A stretch of DNA of 64,000 bases from positions 57,471 to 121,470 of the forward strand of contig JAYMGJ010000188.1 in NCBI GenBank assembly GCA_037178675.1, read 5' to 3'. Position numbers and translations under genes: made by a program. Source of the DNA: Scleroderma bovista. Lineage: Eukaryota; Basidiomycota; Agaricomycetes; Boletales; Sclerodermataceae. Shown one piece after another: positions 45,936-57,536 of the stretch. The notes beneath the pieces are model-generated. The model ran no database searches, was not told the DNA's origin, and saw nothing but the letters and a program-made list of their open reading frames with translations. How positions within the stretch are numbered: position 1 is the first letter of the stretch; every line of letters begins with the position of its first letter.

Positions 45936-46729
45936 TGGGCAATGTCGGATTTGAACCGACGACAGCAGCGGCACAACATGTCATCAGCAATCTACCATCG
46001 GCATAATAGAATTGCGGCATTACAAGAACGGCACAACATAAATACTGGTAATGGTTGTGCAGCTATCGCGCAGGTGCCGCAATACCTTGCCGAGAATCAC
46101 AAACGTGCTGGAGTAATAGCCGTGCGGCCATCATGCTGCATGTGCGGCAATATGGGAATGACCGTGCCGTGTGGCAGTGTCGGCACGGTTGTGGACACCG
46201 GCATTTGCCACTGACATACTGGCCGGTGGCAGCCAGGCTGGTGGCTGTGCGAATAAGTACCGCAATGATAACATTAAATTAATGATGGCCGTACCGCAAT
46301 GACTGACATGCGGCATTGATCCCTTTCTCAAGCTGCGGCTGTGTTAATACATGCCGCATCGATTGTTCCCCGAGAGACACACTCCAAAATAAGGCAAATC
46401 ATAATGCCGATCTGAGATCCCTTATTATTGTGATGGGACAATGCACTGTGACAGCCAATCACAAGCAATAGAAACGCGGCCATCATGCAATATGAAATGC
46501 GGCAGTGTGGTTCATTAGCCGAATTGTCAGGACAATGATTGGTCGGACTTGTGGCTGAATTATTAACCTATATTTGATTTAGTCCACTTTGGTGTGCGAC
46601 CACAATGCAAACATGTTGTGGTGTGAAATGCTTATATAATACGTTGAACATCCTTCAGGCCGCACGGCAATCGGACCCAGTTCTTCCTCTCAACCACTGC
46701 TTTACCATTTCCACATCCTTACAGTCTAT
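45936..46729. repeat. Dispersed GCGGCA/CGGCAC motif region
   Basis: Short motifs such as TGCGGCA, GCCGCAAT and CGGCACAACAT recur on both strands at irregular spacing up to about 46.5 kb, then thin out before the first gene of the block. Such subterminal motif fields are usual binding sites for a transposase. A TATAA-like ATATAATAC near 46635 may serve as the promoter of the gene starting at 46730. Confidence 0.5.
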
Positions 46730-48696
46730 ATGGAAACTTCAGAAGGTTCTCAGTTCGTCTCCGCCTCATCCGTTCAAGAGGACGTGTCAACGGCTACGTC
46801 CCTCACTGCAGAAGAAGTCGTCGCCCAGGCCGCTGAAATAATTCAAGGCCGGATTGATGGCTTGAGAAGCACACGGGAGAAGGGTGTATGGTTGGAAGCA
46901 GTGTCAACTATCTGGGCCCAGGTGGTGCGTGGCAAATTTATCTGCAATCAATCAACTCACTGATTAGGATATGATAGCGCCGGGTCGAGAATGTCCTGCA
47001 GGAGTTACCTGCAGGATTCATTATACCGACTATCATCGTTGCTGCCGACCAGTTTATGGAGGCGCCAGAGGTGATCCTGTCGACAGGGAAGTGGCCTCAC
47101 TTCCCAGACATCGTTAACGCCACGGACCACGATATCCGGGACCATCCCTGGTTCCAACTAGGCAAGCCGCAGAAGAAGGTGGACAAGGGAAAGAGGAGAG
47201 CCGTAGAGCCGTCGGGGAACAATGCAGTGGCAGGACCATCGGGGGTAAAGGAGACAGAGGTGCAAGGCAGTCGTGGCCAAGTAGGTGAGCCCAGTGAAAC
47301 TGAGGACTCACAAGCAGTGCCAGAAGGAAGCCGTGCCATCGAGGATGATGAGGTGCCTAGGGGCCGCAGTCGCAGTCGCAAGCCGAGGAAGCGTGCCCAA
47401 TCCGTCGCAACGATCAACAGCGACGGTGATGATGAAGAAGCCTCATCGCAACCACGGCCAAAGCGACCAAGGCCAAACGTTCGCGACATGCAGACACCAG
47501 ACACAGGCTATGAGTGGGTGGATGACAAGGATCGCTGCATCAAGTGCGTACAGCGAGATCGACGGTGTGCAGCGAACCCAGGCCGTGCTTGCTGGCAATG
47601 TTGCTGCAGCAAGATTGCATGCAGTATGATGACGGCAGTCAGAGCGAGGTCAAGGTCGCGTTCACAAGCACCGAGGAAACCTGCACCGCGTCGGCATTCA
47701 CCATCTGCGCCCTCAACGCTCAACCGAGGAAGGTCACAGCGTGCAAAAAGCCAACGTCAGACCCCGGCACCAGCAGCGGCCAATCCGCCCAGGAAACCAA
47801 GTAAGTCGTTCATTATTCGAACAATTTAATATTATTTCTATCGATATTCCATCCAGTTTTTGATGGGGTACTGATCAATACTCCAGCATGGCTAGGGAAG
47901 ACATCGAGGACGGCAAGTCCATCGTCAACGGCCGCCGGCAGTGGCACGAACCCTCCCACAACACCGGGAGACAGTACAAATACCTCCAATGTACAAGATC
48001 TCGAGGAGGAGGTTGTCCGTTTGAGGGAAAAGCAGGCCGAAACAGAACGAAAGGTGGACGAAGCAAATGACAGGTTGGCCGTCGCGCTCGGAGAAGTCGC
48101 CAGCTTACGGCAGGTGGTTGAAGCGATGCGGGAACAGCTGTTCCCAACACCATCCCACCTTCAACGTCCGGCATCGCGGCAGGCATTCGCACCGACACAG
48201 CCGGCATCTGACTCAACATGTCCCGAGGTCTCGCAGTGCGCTCACCCCAGTCCGCCAAGCCCGTTGGCACTAGCGCCTACCACAATGCTGGAAGAAATGG
48301 CATCGTCCAACAATCCGTCCCGACATGGCTCGAGCGAGCCGCCCGGCACCCATGGTATGCAGGTTGCGCTGCGCAACAATGCCTCAAGTCTGGAGGTGGC
48401 AACTCCAGGCTTGGTCGATGAAAGGGGTGCCAGCAAGCCAACTGGTGATAGCTACGACTGGGCCCCACCAAAAGGTAAGTCTGTCAATTACCAAGCCATA
48501 TGCTACTGATCACAAGATTGTGTTGTTGACAGCGATTTGTGATGAAGTGGCCGCAACCATAGAGACCGGCAATATTCCAGCAATCGAGGTCAGCCCGCCG
48601 GAAGATGGAGATGTTGGGCCGGCATCCGATATGGAGATTGGGAGTTCCGATGCCGATGCCGGGCATGATGCCGGTGTGCAAATGGAAACGGACTAA
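46730..48696 (+). CDS. KDZ-block accessory protein with a Cys cluster
   Basis: Four exons (46730-46921, 46978-47800, 47857-48474, 48533-48696) join in frame to 598 residues. Order: a helical N-terminal domain (SLTAEEVVAQAAEIIQGRID...), FIIPTIIVAADQFMEAPEVI, and an acidic/basic disordered linker with SRSRKPRKRAQS and KRPRP nuclear-type signals. A tight Cys cluster follows, CIKCVQRDRRCAANPGRACWQCCC (split here as CIKC..RC..AC..CCC..AC), probably zinc-binding. Then come an SRSRSQ region, a leucine-heptad coiled coil (EEEVVRLREKQAETERKVDE) and an acidic end (DMEIGSSDADAGHDAG). The layout suggests a DNA- or chromatin-binding helper, but no known enzyme domain is present. All splice junctions are clean, so selection has kept it intact. 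Confidence 0.8.
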
Positions 48697-49817
48697 TTTT
48701 CTTTTATCATACCTACGTCTTTTGTACAATTTCCGCTTCCTATTCCATGTATACCATATACATCACATTGTAAAGTATATTTATGCATGTAGAGTTGTCC
48801 TTGTGAATCATTGACACAGCCTGAGAACTCTGTCAGAGACATGCCAGTAATGGTCTCAACCACAGCCATGAATGCATTGCCAATATGTCGCCGGCACATC
48901 CCAAATTTACCTGTGGAGTAACTTTTCAACGTTACTGATATACATGAATACCAAGAGCAGGCTAGATATGTCCTACAGATGTAACTATAATTGCCATGTA
49001 TGGCGGCATCAAGTATTGGAAGGAGCAACATACTTTTAATCCACTGGCACAACACAACCAGCAGAACATACAAGGGAGAACATACACTCGGCACTGCATT
49101 GGCACATACAATCGGCATAACCACCGGCGGCATTACATCCATGCCGCTGCAACAGTGATCAGCACTTGCATAACATTGGCACTTGCAAACCATTCGCACA
49201 AGACACTATCGGCACAGCAACATCGGCACAACATACAATCGGCACAACATACCATCGGCACTACATACCATCGGCACTACATACCATCGGCACTACATAC
49301 CATCGGCACTACATACCATCGGCACTACATACCATCGGCACTACATACTATCGGCACTACATACTATCGGCACATCACACTTGTGACACAGCACACTATT
49401 GGCACTATGTACATGATACTATCCCAATCTTTCGCCGGCAAATGCAAGATTTACCTTTGCAGTAATTCTTCAATGTTACCGATATACATAAATAGCAAGA
49501 GTATCTATAATTGCCGTGGATGGCGGCATTAGGTGTTGATTGAGGTAACATACTGTAATCAGCACAGCATTCCATTGGAACATGCATACGGTAGACAATC
49601 GGCACACACCCCAGCGGCAGGACATACATTTGTAATACCATCAGCACTTGTATAACATCGGCACTTGCCGATACCTTTGGCACAACACACTATCAGCAAA
49701 TCTTTCCAGTGGTGAGATAAATGAACTATATATGGAAACCATTATTATATAATCATTCAATTGTGATTTCCATTCCACGTCAATTCCATCTTGTCAACTT
49801 GCATCTTTGCTACCGCT
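48697..49817. other. Repeat-rich spacer
   Basis: About 1.1 kb with no gene. Two related segments (48.90-49.00 kb and 49.44-49.52 kb) share CGCCGGCA..GCAAGATTTACCT-type and ACTGATATACAT..AATA phrases, indicating an old duplication around the array listed next. Confidence 0.5.
49195..49375. repeat. 16-bp tandem array (CATCGGCACTACATAC)
   Basis: About seven exact or near-exact head-to-tail copies of a 16-bp unit lie between 49240 and 49370, preceded by looser CGGCACAACAT copies. Each unit has one CpG inside CGGCAC, the same core found in the other arrays of this block. Confidence 0.85.
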
Positions 49818-51118
49818 ATGCCACCTAAGTCTGTCAGATTTGATAGCGCAAGTCCGCGGAAATTGAGTGAGTAATTTCTCTCCTCTGAGCTGATCTGCAT
49901 GACATCGTTATCAGCCATTCCTGCACTGCCAGTGTGGCACCCGCCTCCATCCATTGTCGATGAACGCCTGCCATCAAGCATGGACTGGATGCCACCCTCT
50001 CCCCCACGCCACGGGATGCGCACAGGTGAAACAAATGTGTCTGTGAGGAACAACGATGCAATGTCTGGGGACAGCAACAGACAAGCAACAGCGGCAAACA
50101 ATCAGTTACCGGCCCCCTCGCAATCAGCTCCGATCAACCTCCCTGGCCCCTCAGCACACGAGATGCGTGCAGCAACCCCCACGACTAGATCCCAGGCTTG
50201 GATGCCACCGTCGCCTCCAATCGCTGCCAGTTCATCCAATGTGCCGTCTACCCTCACCATTCGGTCGCAGGCATCAATGCCACCCCCGGCAGCAATGCCA
50301 GCTACCCCATCGGTTCGGCCATCATCCCAAGGCACCCAACCGCAAGCATGGATGCCACCGTCGCCATCCCCCACGATGGCCGCATGGATCCCGCCCTCTC
50401 CAGTGCACGTGCCACGTATTGGGACGTCATCCCCATCAATGCCGGCATCCTCAGTCCCGGCATCACCGTCCAGCCCGGCATCACCATCCAGCCCGGCATC
50501 GCCATCGCTCCCGGCATCGCCATCGAGCCCGGCATCGCTATCTAGCCCGGCATCAAGCCAGCGGATTCCCACCTCCCCAATGGAGGCAGAATCATCTCCT
50601 GAGGCTGTATCTGGATCGCATGCACGATTCCGGGAACACGTGCATGCAGAGGATGGTAAGTCAGTATTACTGCAGGAATTATGTGTATTTAACAATCATC
50701 CAGTGGAATATTTTGAGATGGTGGACAGGATTAATGCATTGCATGAGCATTTGGATCCATTCCAGAGTGATGCGCTTTCATGTAAGTCTCTCTTGGGCTT
50801 GATCCATAGTATCAGTTGATCAGTTGTCATCTAGTGGCCTCTGCAAGGCAAGTTGCTACATCCGTCCCTCCTAGGAACTTGCCCGACCTACTCCCACTCG
50901 ATGCCGGCCTTGATCACCCTATGATCGCGGCCTACATTCATTACGCAAACACGTTGCTCGACACCGCCAGGTTGTGGAGATCGGAAATGTGCCGGAGAGC
51001 GATGTTGGCAAATGTGCGGGATATGTTGGCTAGGTCAGCCCGACTTGGCGAGAATGGTGACATAATTGAGTCCGATCACCCTGAGGATGTGGTAGTATTA
51101 GATCCCTCCAAGCTGTAG
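49818..51118 (+). CDS. KDZ-block accessory protein with Ser/Pro repeats
   Basis: Three exons (49818 to near 49868, near 49913 to 50782, 50835-51118). The N-terminal two thirds are disordered: the phrase WMPPSP recurs four to five times, and a run of seven SPxSPAS-type units lies at about 50440-50560. The C-terminal third is compact and helical: FREHVHAEDGKSVLLQELCV, FEMVDRINALHEHLDPFQSD, then LARQ-like helices, DAGLDHPMIAAYIHYANTLL, LWRSEMCRRAMLANVRDMLA and an acidic end. I do not recognise the fold. The gene lies within the repeat fields next to the transposase and shares the block's codon style, so I take it as cargo. Confidence 0.7.
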
Positions 51119-51198
51119 TTTTGTTACAGTAGTGCGGCAATAAAATCTTTCGGCACAAGACATGGCAGATTTGACAATAGCATTATTCTACAAGTATA

Positions 51199-53592
51199 TT
51201 ATTTGCGGCGTCTCTTTGGGCTGGGCGTAGGGACATCGGCATCGGGCCGCTTTGGCCGCCTTCTTTGCCGTTCCGGTTGACTAGGCCCGGCAACGGCATT
51301 GACATGTTGAGCCCTGGCAATCCGGCGTGTGCTGGCAGCCCGCTTCCCCTTGCCTCCAGAGTGTGTGGCATCATCATCCCCTGATCGACCACCCTCCATC
51401 CCATTTGTGTTGCCAATGGAATGCATAGTTAATTCACCAACTATCATTTGTCGGAATTGCTCAAATGGATATTGAAATAGGCAAACTTACATTCCACCGG
51501 CGCATCGGCTGTGTTCTTTTTAACCCGGGGCTTTGGCTTCATCGGTCCATTAGCATTGACGTTGCCGGGATCCATATGTGCTTTTTCTTATATGAGAATA
51601 CGTGCCATTTCCAAGTAATTGAGACCAATACCCACCTTGCTGTTTAGGTTCGGCCGGCTGCCGTGCCGTCAGTGCCGCTGATGCTCTTCGTCAAGATGGT
51701 CCCACCGGCATAACAAAACCAAGCCCCACGCACCATTTTCCTTAGCATTATGTCCATCTGAGTCATCCTCTATATATAAACTTCATATTCTGACAACAAA
51801 AATATTCAAAGGAACTGACCAGGCTGTTCAATGGGCGTTGTATGGCTTGCTGACAGGGATGTTCCAAATGTAGGAGGATCAAATGCTTGGAATACGGATG
51901 GGGCGTACCATCATCCTGGTTTGACCGGCATTGGTTTTTGTTTGTTGCACTGGACTCCCTCTCCTCTGGGGCCTCTTCTTTTATGCATGTCAATGGTTGC
52001 ATAACATGGTTGAAAGATCCATACCAATTGTGCGCCGCCTCTTCCGACTGCTTGCGAGTTCCACATCTCGTGCCGCAGGTTCTTTGAACCAGTCAAAACA
52101 AGTTGATAAAAGTATTCAGAGCTAACCTTTCAGGGGCGGCTTTGCTGCACTTATCATTCCGGCCACTGAGTCCTCACAATCTGATACTGGATCTTGTAAT
52201 CCACCATCCATATCTCTCCATTTGTGAAATGTCAGTACATCTTCCGGATCTGTCACTTGCCTATCGCGCCAGAATTCCAGTACCTTTGTAACTTCCTGAT
52301 TTGTGAGCCGGGTCGGCTCTTTGAACTCCCAATGCCGCGGCAGGTACACAGATGAAATGTAGATACCGGTCTTTGCATGTATGGCAGCCCAAGGAACACT
52401 GGCACTTGGCTTGCCGCATGCCTTGCCTGCGGCAAGGGGTCAATTCTCCGTCTATTTACAAGGAAGAACTTACGATAATGCCATGTCACAAAGGTCCTCA
52501 TAACATCCTTTCTCTCCAATGCTTGCATATCGAGGATGATCGGAATCATTGGTGTGCCATCTTCCATTGTTGGTAAAACAGTTTGCGGCCTCTTCTGCCC
52601 TTTCTTCCGGCAGAGCGTCGGTCCGGCATCTTCATCGCTATCATCGTGTTCTTCCCCTCCTATGGCCTGCTGTGCATAGGCATCCCAGTGGTGCTTGATG
52701 TCATCCCAATCGGCAAAGGTCTTCCCTTGTCCCAATGCCGAATTAAAGTCATGCCTGTGAATGTGAGTATACAAATACCACAAGTGAGAAGTGACATACA
52801 TTCCCATCATGGGCTGACCATTCCGGCCCTTCCATGCCGCCATCACAACCACCCGCATCCCACACTGCCGCCACATTTCCTGCGCAAACTGTTTGACATA
52901 TTGTCGGCCTTTTGTCTCGGCCATTCTGTTTGCAGATGAATAATTGTCGAGATAACATGTCAAACTTACTCGGCCTGGACCTCTGCCGGCGGCTGCTCCT
53001 CGTTCCATTCATCAGCCTGCTTTGCCGCAGCATCCCTTTCCTCCTGGGTGAGCTTCCCCATGATGCATCCTACCGCCTTTTGGTAGCCTTTAATCATGCC
53101 TGTGCTTCCTTGGGCAATTCCGGCCCGTTCGAATTCGGCTTCGATTTCTTTTTTCTTCGACTTCATTACGACTGATCTGGCAGTCCACCTACGTCCATAC
53201 TTTACTAGGGCCTTTCGGGCACGGGCTCGGCTGTGGTTATACAACCAATTTTTAATTGCCTGATATCACTGATGCATCAGTAGTCCATGTGAAGTTATGG
53301 AAATGGGGCGCACTTTTTTTTTCTTCTCCCATTCGTGTCCTTTGAGTGTGCTATTGGCAGGGAGATTTTTGATTTTTGCCTTCATGGCATTCTTCATACC
53401 TTTCCTTTGGTTGCTGTCAGCTGCCTTCCAGTCTTCCAAGGCTTCCTCAAGGACCTCGACCTCATCATCCCGGAGTTTTGTTTTTACCACATTTTGTGGT
53501 GCCTCTGTGCCCGACGAGTCAGAAGAATGGTCTTGCTCATCTTCTGTATCAGGATTCTCCATAGATCTGCTGGATGAACGACTGCGGGCCAT
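51199..53592 (-). CDS. KDZ-block accessory protein, basic/acidic, multi-exon
   Basis: At least six exons on the minus strand. It starts MARSRSSSRSMENPDTEDEQ at 53592, continues through a charged coil (DDEVEVLEEALEDWKAADSN), IKNWLYNHSRARARKALVKYG, and a helical block ending KLTQEERDAAAKQADEWNEE. Next are YVKQFAQEMWRQCGMRVVVM, the short acidic linker GGEEHDDSDEDAG, VPVF..-type and WEFKEPTRLTNQEVTKVLEF, and a lysine/arginine-rich end KRRRK at 51199. This order (an IKxWxxNH motif, then a KQ..MxxQCGMRxxV motif) is familiar from uncharacterised proteins of transposon-rich mushroom genomes. Some middle exon borders between 51.45 and 52.25 kb are unresolved. It could bind DNA through its basic ends; nothing indicates catalysis. 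Confidence 0.6.
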
Positions 53593-54013
53593 GCTGTATG
53601 TTGAGTAGACTTAGATACTTTTTTGAGTGGTGCTGTGCTAGAGAAGTCCCGGACACTTTGTTGAAGGATTCCCGAGCTATTGTTTCTCCCATGTCAATTA
53701 GTGTTCAATTCCTCCACGCCGACCTCTTTTGGAAAATCCATTGGTGAGCTAGCTACTTCTGGGGCCGGCTATGTTGTTCGGCAGCTAACAAGCTATTTCC
53801 GGACTTTAACTTAGGATCTAATTCAGTAGCGGCCACCATATATGGGATTTTTGCATTGGTGCCTGATCTTCAAGTCCATATTACAAAAGCTAGATCCAAA
53901 TCGGCAGATCCAAAGATCCCTTTCCGATCACTGTCCATGCTGTTTCAATGAGGCTTCAGTGAGATACAATGTGGAAAGACTTTGTGCAGGGATTTCCTCA
54001 TCAGATACCACTC

Positions 54014-57000
54014 ATGGCAAAGTCCAAGATACAACCTGCTGGTAGCTCTACTCCGGTGGTTCATGTAACATGGCAGGCATTCAAATCAAGGAGGGGATCT
54101 ATTGATAAGATGGTGAAGGCAACGCCCCGAAAGAAGGCCCGTCATGGAAAAGCTCCTTCAAATGACACTCCGACCCAGTCAGCATCTATAGGATTAGAAC
54201 AATCCCAACTGTTTCCAGATGATGGCCAGCCATACATTTCCATGGATGATCTTCCACCCCGAAAGAGAACAGGTGTGTCAAAGAATCAGGTGTGTGATTT
54301 ATTCCGATCCTGCACTTGCCATGTCCTCCTGAAGGCATAATAGGACAGTTACTTATTGGCATGGTTGCCATACAAGCAGAGGTACCTCCAGGTCCTTCTG
54401 GACATGGAGGCACCCCCTCACCCAAGGGTCTGCATGTTGTGTCAAGGAGATGGCACGTACAGATGCGCCGAATGCATCCACCGGCCCTTGCTCTGCAGTT
54501 CCTGTTGCAGAAAGGAACACAAGTTGCGGCCCTTCCACCGGGTGGACCAATGGAACGGTACATTCTTTGAGGAATCATCGTTACGACTGGTGAGTCATCA
54601 ATTCTACGTGGCATACAGCAACAACTCATTTAGAAGGCTGGGTTGGTGGTACACCTCGGCCATGGTGGGGATCCGTGTCCGAATGGCGGGATGGATGGTG
54701 AGGACATTGCTGGTGATGTTGAGGATGAATGGGAGGATATTCAGGACCAACCAAGACCACATCATCTTTCTGGAGGAACGGACAGGTCTTGCCTAACTGT
54801 AGTGCATACATCTGGGGTACATTTTTGCGATGTGAGGTATTGTAACTGTCCAGATGCAGGAGCTTCGCATTTGCAGTTGGTCAAAGCAGGACTCTTCCCG
54901 GCAACTACAAAGGAACCTAGGACTGTATTCACCTTCCAAGTATTGGATGACTTCATTATGGATAATGTGGAGTGCGGCACCTCTGCCATGAATTATTACA
55001 GCAAGCTTCGGCGAGTCACATCCAATGCATTTCCTGGCCTTGTACCGGTGAGTTCAAAGCATGATATTAAGGACCCGATGACACCACCAACACTGATCCA
55101 AGAACAGATACAGAGAGCTACTCAGGGTGTCGAGGATGTGGAGGCTGTTAAAGCTGTTGAAATGGCAAGGTTTTCATCCAGGATCTCCTGATCCCAAGAG
55201 GGGGGAATTGGTGCTGTTCTGTCCGGCATGCCCACAACCAGGAGTAAACATTCCATCCAGTGAAGATGTAGACCTCTCGGAGTAAGTAATGTTTTATTTT
55301 TACTTGTACTTATTGAGCAGCTGCATGATATAGGTGGAAATATTCTAGGACCATCGTGATGGATGGAAACTTCAAGGCCGAGCATATGCGGCCAAAGAAT
55401 TCAGCTAATGAAGTTTGGCTCATGGACGGAATGGGATTCATGGTTACAATGCCGCAATATAAGGATTATCTGGCCGGAACATTGAACCGGGTCGAGGTTT
55501 GTGATTGCACATGTTTACAATACGGTTCAGCATTGTAATGGAATTCACAGAAATCTGACTGTAGCAACCATCGAGCAGTAAACCAGGCAAATGCTAAAAG
55601 AAATCAGCTGGCATCTACTGGAATTGGCGGGTGTGCATGTGCGCGGCATGGATGCTTTGTACCCCATGCAATGGTTGACTTTCAGAAGGGAGAGCAGTAT
55701 GTGCCGACATGTTGCATGCATTCCACCCTAACAGGAAGATAGGCAGGTAAATATGGATTATGCTCTGGCACATGCCGTGCAACATGGGATGGATCCGCAA
55801 CAAAAAGTCATAACCTTTTATGACATCAATTGCCAATACAGCAAAAACCTAAAGCGCCGGCTAGAAGCAAACAATTTTATATCCTTACCATGTGGGCTAT
55901 GGATTCAACCTAGCATTGGGCTCTGGCATGTACATGGTCACAAGGCAGAATGTTTCACCCGATATGCTCCCAATTTCATTTCTGGTGTAGGCCGCGTCGA
56001 TGGTGAAATTATGGAGACTCTCTGGTCCTCTCTTAACATCATTTCGCCATCGGCCCGCGGAATGGCAACGCCGCATAGACAGGAGCTGCTTGATTTTCAA
56101 ATGAATGACAACAACTTCTTAAAGATGGTGCGGATGCGTGAGTGGTATCACAATATCTTGCAGATTTTGGGTGAAGTATGCCGACGACATATTGCACAGC
56201 CATCGCCCTGAAAAGAAAATTGAAGAATGCTCAAGAGGCACTGATGTCCGCGGAAGGAGCATTTGCGGAGCTTGATATAAGGGTTCCGGTCGAGTTGCAT
56301 GAGCTTTGGGCACAGCAAGAGAAATCGGCTTTGGAGAATAGGGTTACTGATCCAAAATCAATGGACATATTTGAGGTGCAGCTGGAAAAAGGTATTTACT
56401 TGCTTGGCTGATTTCAAACGAATTTGATGTATTATAATGACAGCTCAAACAACTAAGTCGATCGAAATGGATATTATAAGTAATCAGGGACCGGATGGTC
56501 GTATGCGTGGGGCAGCAACATGGATGGCAAGGGTATTGAAAGCCGAAGAATCACAAATTATTTTGGCCATAGATGTCCGCCACATTCATGCAAGGGCAAC
56601 GGAAACACAAAGGTTGTCTATTGCCCGCCGGCAGGACCGCCTGCAGATGCAAATTGATCGGCTCTGTGAATCAGCTTCCCAATTTCTAGGCGAAGATTGG
56701 AATGAGGACATCTCGGATAATCTCATTTCCACAACGGACATCGATGAAGGTGATGGTGAAGATGTATTTTCAGACACATTCCACCCACAAGATCCCAACT
56801 ACTCGGATGCTGTGGTACTGCCCTTGCCGTCGTACCTGGGGATGCAGCAAGCCGATAGGTTGGGGCTTTTAACCATGGTGGATCAGGAGTTACGATTGAG
56901 GGAAGGTCAGGCCAACGATGCTCTACATGAACTAAGGGTTTCGCTGGCACACAAGGCAGTCATCTTCCGGACCGATGTCAGACATGCCGGGACATACAAT

Positions 57001-57536
57001 ATGACTACGAGGGCCTGGGGGAAGGTGGGTAGTGCCGATGTGAAAGTGCAGCGGCATGCGGCAATATATCGTCGGTGCCGGAAACAAATGATAGCATTGA
57101 ATGCAAGTGGCAACACATTGAACCGATACAAAATGTTGAGGAAAGAAGACCTAAAGATCAGTGCAACCATTGCCGACCCAAATGCAAGGGGTCATAGGGA
57201 TGACACTTTGGCCTGGTTTTGGACAATGGATGTGCCGCGGGATACAGAGGTCAATGATTGGATGTCTGAATGTAAGATGATTGCTCCTCATGTTAACACC
57301 GGCTGACATGTATAGTTTACCGGGTGCATTGGTTGAGGGCGAAAGCATTGCGAGACAGGTGGGACGAAGAGGTAAAACTATTGACATGTGAAGCCACGTG
57401 GACAAGACAATTTCTTTCGTATAGGGAAACACTTTGGAGAGATCAGAAGGAGGAGGCTAATATGAGCGGAGAGATGGGGAGAGCATGCTATGCAGCAAAG
57501 CAATGTCAAATGTATGGTAGACTTGGTTGTGTATGA
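54014..57536 (+). CDS. KDZ transposase (Kyakuja type) with CxC cysteine cluster
   Basis: About ten exons, all with clean GT-AG introns. The N-terminus is basic (VKATPRKKARHGK). It is followed by the CxC2-like zinc cluster that marks KDZ proteins: CMLCQGDGTYRCAEC then PLLCSSCCRKEHKLRPFH. Next come VRYCNCPDAGASHLQLVKAG, LVLFCPACPQPGVNIP, and the RNase H-like DDE core: Asp in TIVMDGNFKAEH, Asp in YDINCQYSKN, Glu in GEIMETLWSSLN, with the family motif GLWHVHGHKAECFTRYAP between. A long helical C-terminal half ends YAAKQCQMYGRL. All three acids are in place and no stop interrupts, so the enzyme appears functional. I chose the ATG at 54014; the frame also has one at 53969. Confidence 0.9.

Noticed and set aside
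45453..46006. Open frames of 110-170 codons rich in CSADS or AEQGCRQNT words
   Set aside because: They arise from the 33-bp tandem array, whose unit length keeps any frame open.
49195..49375. Regular short repeats resembling a CRISPR array
   Set aside because: The units are head-to-tail without unique spacers, and the genome is eukaryotic. It is a minisatellite.
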